A stretch of DNA of 7,055 nucleotides from Candidatus Bipolaricaulota bacterium (GTDB taxonomy: Bacteria > Bipolaricaulota > Bipolaricaulia > RBG-16-55-9 > DRXL01), in assembly GCA_023512665.1 (NCBI GenBank), contig JAILZC010000040.1:1-7055 (forward strand). Direction: 5' to 3'. This document shows positions 5,058 through 7,055 of this stretch, in pieces. The translations under genes were made by a program, and so were the position numbers. The stretch's first letter is position 1. Each line of letters begins with the position of its first letter. The notes under the pieces were generated by a model. The model did not search any database. It saw only the letters and a list, made by a program, of their open reading frames with translations, and was not told the origin of the DNA.

Positions 5058-7019
5058 TCACCGCCCCTTAAACTCCGGCTTCTTCTTGCTCAGGAACGCG
5101 CTGACCCCTTCGGCCATATCTTCGGTTGTGAACAGCAGAGCAAACGCCTCGCGCTCGAGCAAGAGCGCCGCATCAAGCGAGCAGTCCGCCCCAGCGTTTA
5201 TAATTTGCTTGGTGAAGCGCACGGCGATGGGCGCGCGCGACGCGAGCTTTTCCGCAAATGTTCTAACTTCTTGCTCAAAAGTCTCGTTCTCGTAGACGTG
5301 ATCTACCAGACCCCATTGAGCGGCCTGCTCGGCGCTGATGCGCTCCCCCAGCATACAGAGTTCTTTGGCACGCGAGGGACCCATTATACGAAGCAGCCGC
5401 TGGGTGCCGCCGCCGCCGGGGATCAACCCCAAGTGAATCTCGGGCTGGCCTAGCTCGCTGCGCTTGCTCGCCAAGCGAAAATCGCACGCGAGCGCCAGCT
5501 CCAGCCCTCCCCCTAACGCGAACCCGTCAATCGCGGCAATGACGGGCTTGGGGCAGAGCTCAGGAGCTCGGAAAAATTCCCCAAGCTCCACAAACTGATA
5601 GGGCTTGCCCTGGGTGAATTCCGTGATATCCGCCCCGGCGCTGAACGCCTTGCCGCCCGCGCCCTTCAGCACGATCACCCGCACGTCGGGGTCTTGGCCA
5701 AGCTCCGTGAGCACTTTGGGCAGCTCCTCGCGCATCTCTGAATTGATCGCGTTCAATCGCTGCGGGCGGTTGAGCGTCACATACGCGACGTGCGTTGCTC
5801 TATCGATCTCGACGGCGATGGTCTCGTACGTGGTGTGTCCCGTTTTGTAGCGATAGAAGCCCTCACCGGCGGCAGCTCCGGTCTTGCCCTCTTGGACGAG
5901 ACGCCGCAACAACGCTGTCGCTTTATAGCGATCGGATCTGTGCTTGGCGTAGAGCGCCTCGAGCGTCTGAAGAATTGTATCGAGCCCGATTCTGTCAGCA
6001 CGTCGCAAGATCCCCTCGGGGAAGTTCAGCCCCAACTGACACGCTAAATCTATTTGATCGACCGTAGAAACCCCGTTCTCAATGAGCCATGCCGCTTCGT
6101 TGACCATCAGGGCGTAGAGGGGCAGAGGGTTGAAGCGTTCTCCGGCCTCCTTGGGGTATTGTGCACCGCCGTCTTTATAATTATAGAACCCCCGACCGGT
6201 CTTGCGCCCCAGACGACCTTCTTTCACAGCTTGCTCGATCACTGGGGGGATGGGGAAGCCCGCCTCTTTCATTAAGTTGTAGCCGACGTCAATGCCTGTG
6301 AGGTCTTGGAGCTCGAACGGGCCCATCGGGAAGTGTTCGTAAAATTTCATGCGGCTATCAATCTCTTCGATCGTGGCCTCGCCGCGCGAGACCAGCCACG
6401 CTGCTTCAAAGATATATGGCCCGATCAAGATTCTGTTGACGATGAACCCCCGCACGTCCTTCTCCACCCGGATGGGGGTTTTGCCGAGCTTCTTGGCCAG
6501 CTCCACAATGAGCTGCATCGTCTCTTCGGAGGTCTTTTCGCCCCTCACGACCTCGATGAGGGCCATGCGCACCACGGGATTGAAGAAGTGCATCCCCACG
6601 ACCTTATCGGGACGGTGAGTGACCCGGCCAAGCTCGGAGATACTGAGCGAGCTCGTGTTGCTGGCAAGGATCGCCTGGGGGGGCGAGAGCGTATCTATCT
6701 CTTTAAAGATCGCGAGTTTTAAGCTCATGATCTCCGGAACGGCCTCGATGACGATATCGGCGTCAGCGACGGCCTCTTTGAGGTCCACGAGCGGGGTGAT
6801 GAGCTTGAGGGTCGTGTCGGCTTTCTGTGGGGAGATGGTGCCCTTTTCGGCGAGCTTTTTCAAGCTCCAGGCGATCTGGTCGTAGCCCTTCTTCACGAAC
6901 TCTTCGGAGATGTCGCGCATCTTCACTTTATACCCAGCCAGGGCAGCGATCTCGGCGATGCCGTGGCCCATCGTGCCCGCGCCCAGCACCGTGATCGTTT
7001 TGATATCTTCGAGCTTCAC
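5058..7019 (-). CDS. Bifunctional 3-hydroxyacyl-CoA dehydrogenase / enoyl-CoA hydratase (dehydrogenase first)
   Basis: The protein catalyses two consecutive beta-oxidation-type steps: hydration of an enoyl-CoA to (S)-3-hydroxyacyl-CoA and NAD-dependent oxidation to 3-oxoacyl-CoA, in the cytoplasm. Residue numbers here count from the longer possible start at 7028. The N-terminal NAD domain has GAGTMG (16-21). The dehydrogenase active site has SNTSS (123-127), His147 in GMHFFNP, Glu159 and Asn198. Two dehydrogenase C-terminal helical domains follow (about 195-287 and 303-396), each ending in a GxGFY(N/R)YK motif. The hydratase (crotonase) domain (about 403-656) has oxyanion-hole segments AFSAGADI (461-468) and ALGGGLE (504-510), with the two catalytic glutamates Glu510 and Glu530 at the family's 20-residue spacing. 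Domain order is the reverse of FadB/FadJ and matches archaeal fusions such as the crotonyl-CoA hydratase/3-hydroxybutyryl-CoA dehydrogenase of Metallosphaera. I prefer the GTG at 7019 (653 residues) because a 10-base Shine-Dalgarno ends just before it; the GTG at 7028 lies inside that site. Confidence 0.93.
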   Translation of the reverse strand: MKLEDIKTITVLGAGTMGHGIAEIAALAGYKVKMRDISEEFVKKGYDQIAWSLKKLAEKGTISPQKADTTLKLITPLVDLKEAVADADIVIEAVPEIMSLKLAIFKEIDTLSPPQAILASNTSSLSISELGRVTHRPDKVVGMHFFNPVVRMALIEVVRGEKTSEETMQLIVELAKKLGKTPIRVEKDVRGFIVNRILIGPYIFEAAWLVSRGEATIEEIDSRMKFYEHFPMGPFELQDLTGIDVGYNLMKEAGFPIPPVIEQAVKEGRLGRKTGRGFYNYKDGGAQYPKEAGERFNPLPLYALMVNEAAWLIENGVSTVDQIDLACQLGLNFPEGILRRADRIGLDTILQTLEALYAKHRSDRYKATALLRRLVQEGKTGAAAGEGFYRYKTGHTTYETIAVEIDRATHVAYVTLNRPQRLNAINSEMREELPKVLTELGQDPDVRVIVLKGAGGKAFSAGADITEFTQGKPYQFVELGEFFRAPELCPKPVIAAIDGFALGGGLELALACDFRLASKRSELGQPEIHLGLIPGGGGTQRLLRIMGPSRAKELCMLGERISAEQAAQWGLVDHVYENETFEQEVRTFAEKLASRAPIAVRFTKQIINAGADCSLDAALLLEREAFALLFTTEDMAEGVSAFLSKKKPEFKGR

Positions 7020-7021
7020 AG

Positions 7022-7031
7022 GGATCACCTC
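7022..7031 (-). promoter_or_regulatory. Extended Shine-Dalgarno that sets the start of the dehydrogenase/hydratase
   Basis: On the minus strand the bases GAGGTGATCC (7031-7022) pair perfectly with the conserved bacterial 16S rRNA tail GGATCACCTC. The GAGG core lies eight bases before GTG at 7019, an optimal distance. The alternative upstream GTG (7028-7026) falls inside this site and has no ribosome-binding site of its own, so the start is most probably three codons further in. Confidence 0.75.
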
Positions 7032-7055
7032 AAAGAATTTCGCTCGGTGCTATGA

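Noticed and set aside
6306..6722. A 138-residue plus-strand open frame opposite the dehydrogenase domain
   Set aside because: It is a shadow of the well-conserved dehydrogenase coding sequence, with low-complexity composition and no promoter or Shine-Dalgarno.

Overview
The window is ordinary-density bacterial DNA of moderately high GC. The likely source is an uncultured, possibly thermophilic bacterium. The reversed-order 3-hydroxyacyl-CoA dehydrogenase/enoyl-CoA hydratase fusion, the secreted orphan protein with a repeat-like C-terminal half, and the lineage-style intergenic palindromes would fit a group such as Bipolaricaulota (OP1/Acetothermia). That placement is a low-confidence impression, because no rRNA or other phylogenetic marker is present.

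Layout: a good sigma70-like promoter (81-109) drives one plus-strand gene for a secreted protein of unknown function (137-1045). Everything else lies on the minus strand, read from right to left. First is a bifunctional beta-oxidation-type enzyme (5058-7019) with a very strong Shine-Dalgarno. A 180-bp gap follows, holding two nested palindromic repeats and a promoter. Next is a tightly coupled three-gene ABC importer: a Tat-exported NMT1/TauA-like binding protein (3808-4878), an ATPase (2686-3807) and a TauC/SsuC-type permease (1919-2689). Then come a third palindromic repeat and an NAD kinase gene (1049-1843) interrupted by one in-frame amber codon. The NAD kinase and the secreted-protein gene converge, with 3 bp between their stop codons.

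How the genes work together: binding protein, ATPase and permease form one importer for a small organic or anionic solute that the sequence does not identify. The NAD kinase and the NAD-dependent beta-oxidation enzyme are only loosely related by cofactor and need not be functionally linked.

The most unusual observation is the importer ATPase. Its nucleotide-binding domain is complete (Walker A, Q-loop, signature, Walker B, H-loop), but a roughly 120-residue hydrophobic segment with the GHRFYL hallmark of TM2 domains sits between the Q-loop and the ABC signature. This would make the normally soluble ATPase a membrane-embedded protein. Second is the NAD kinase, which carries both an amber codon and a Gly-to-Trp change in the normally near-invariant GGDG motif. 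It is therefore a pseudogene, a sequence error or a recoded gene.
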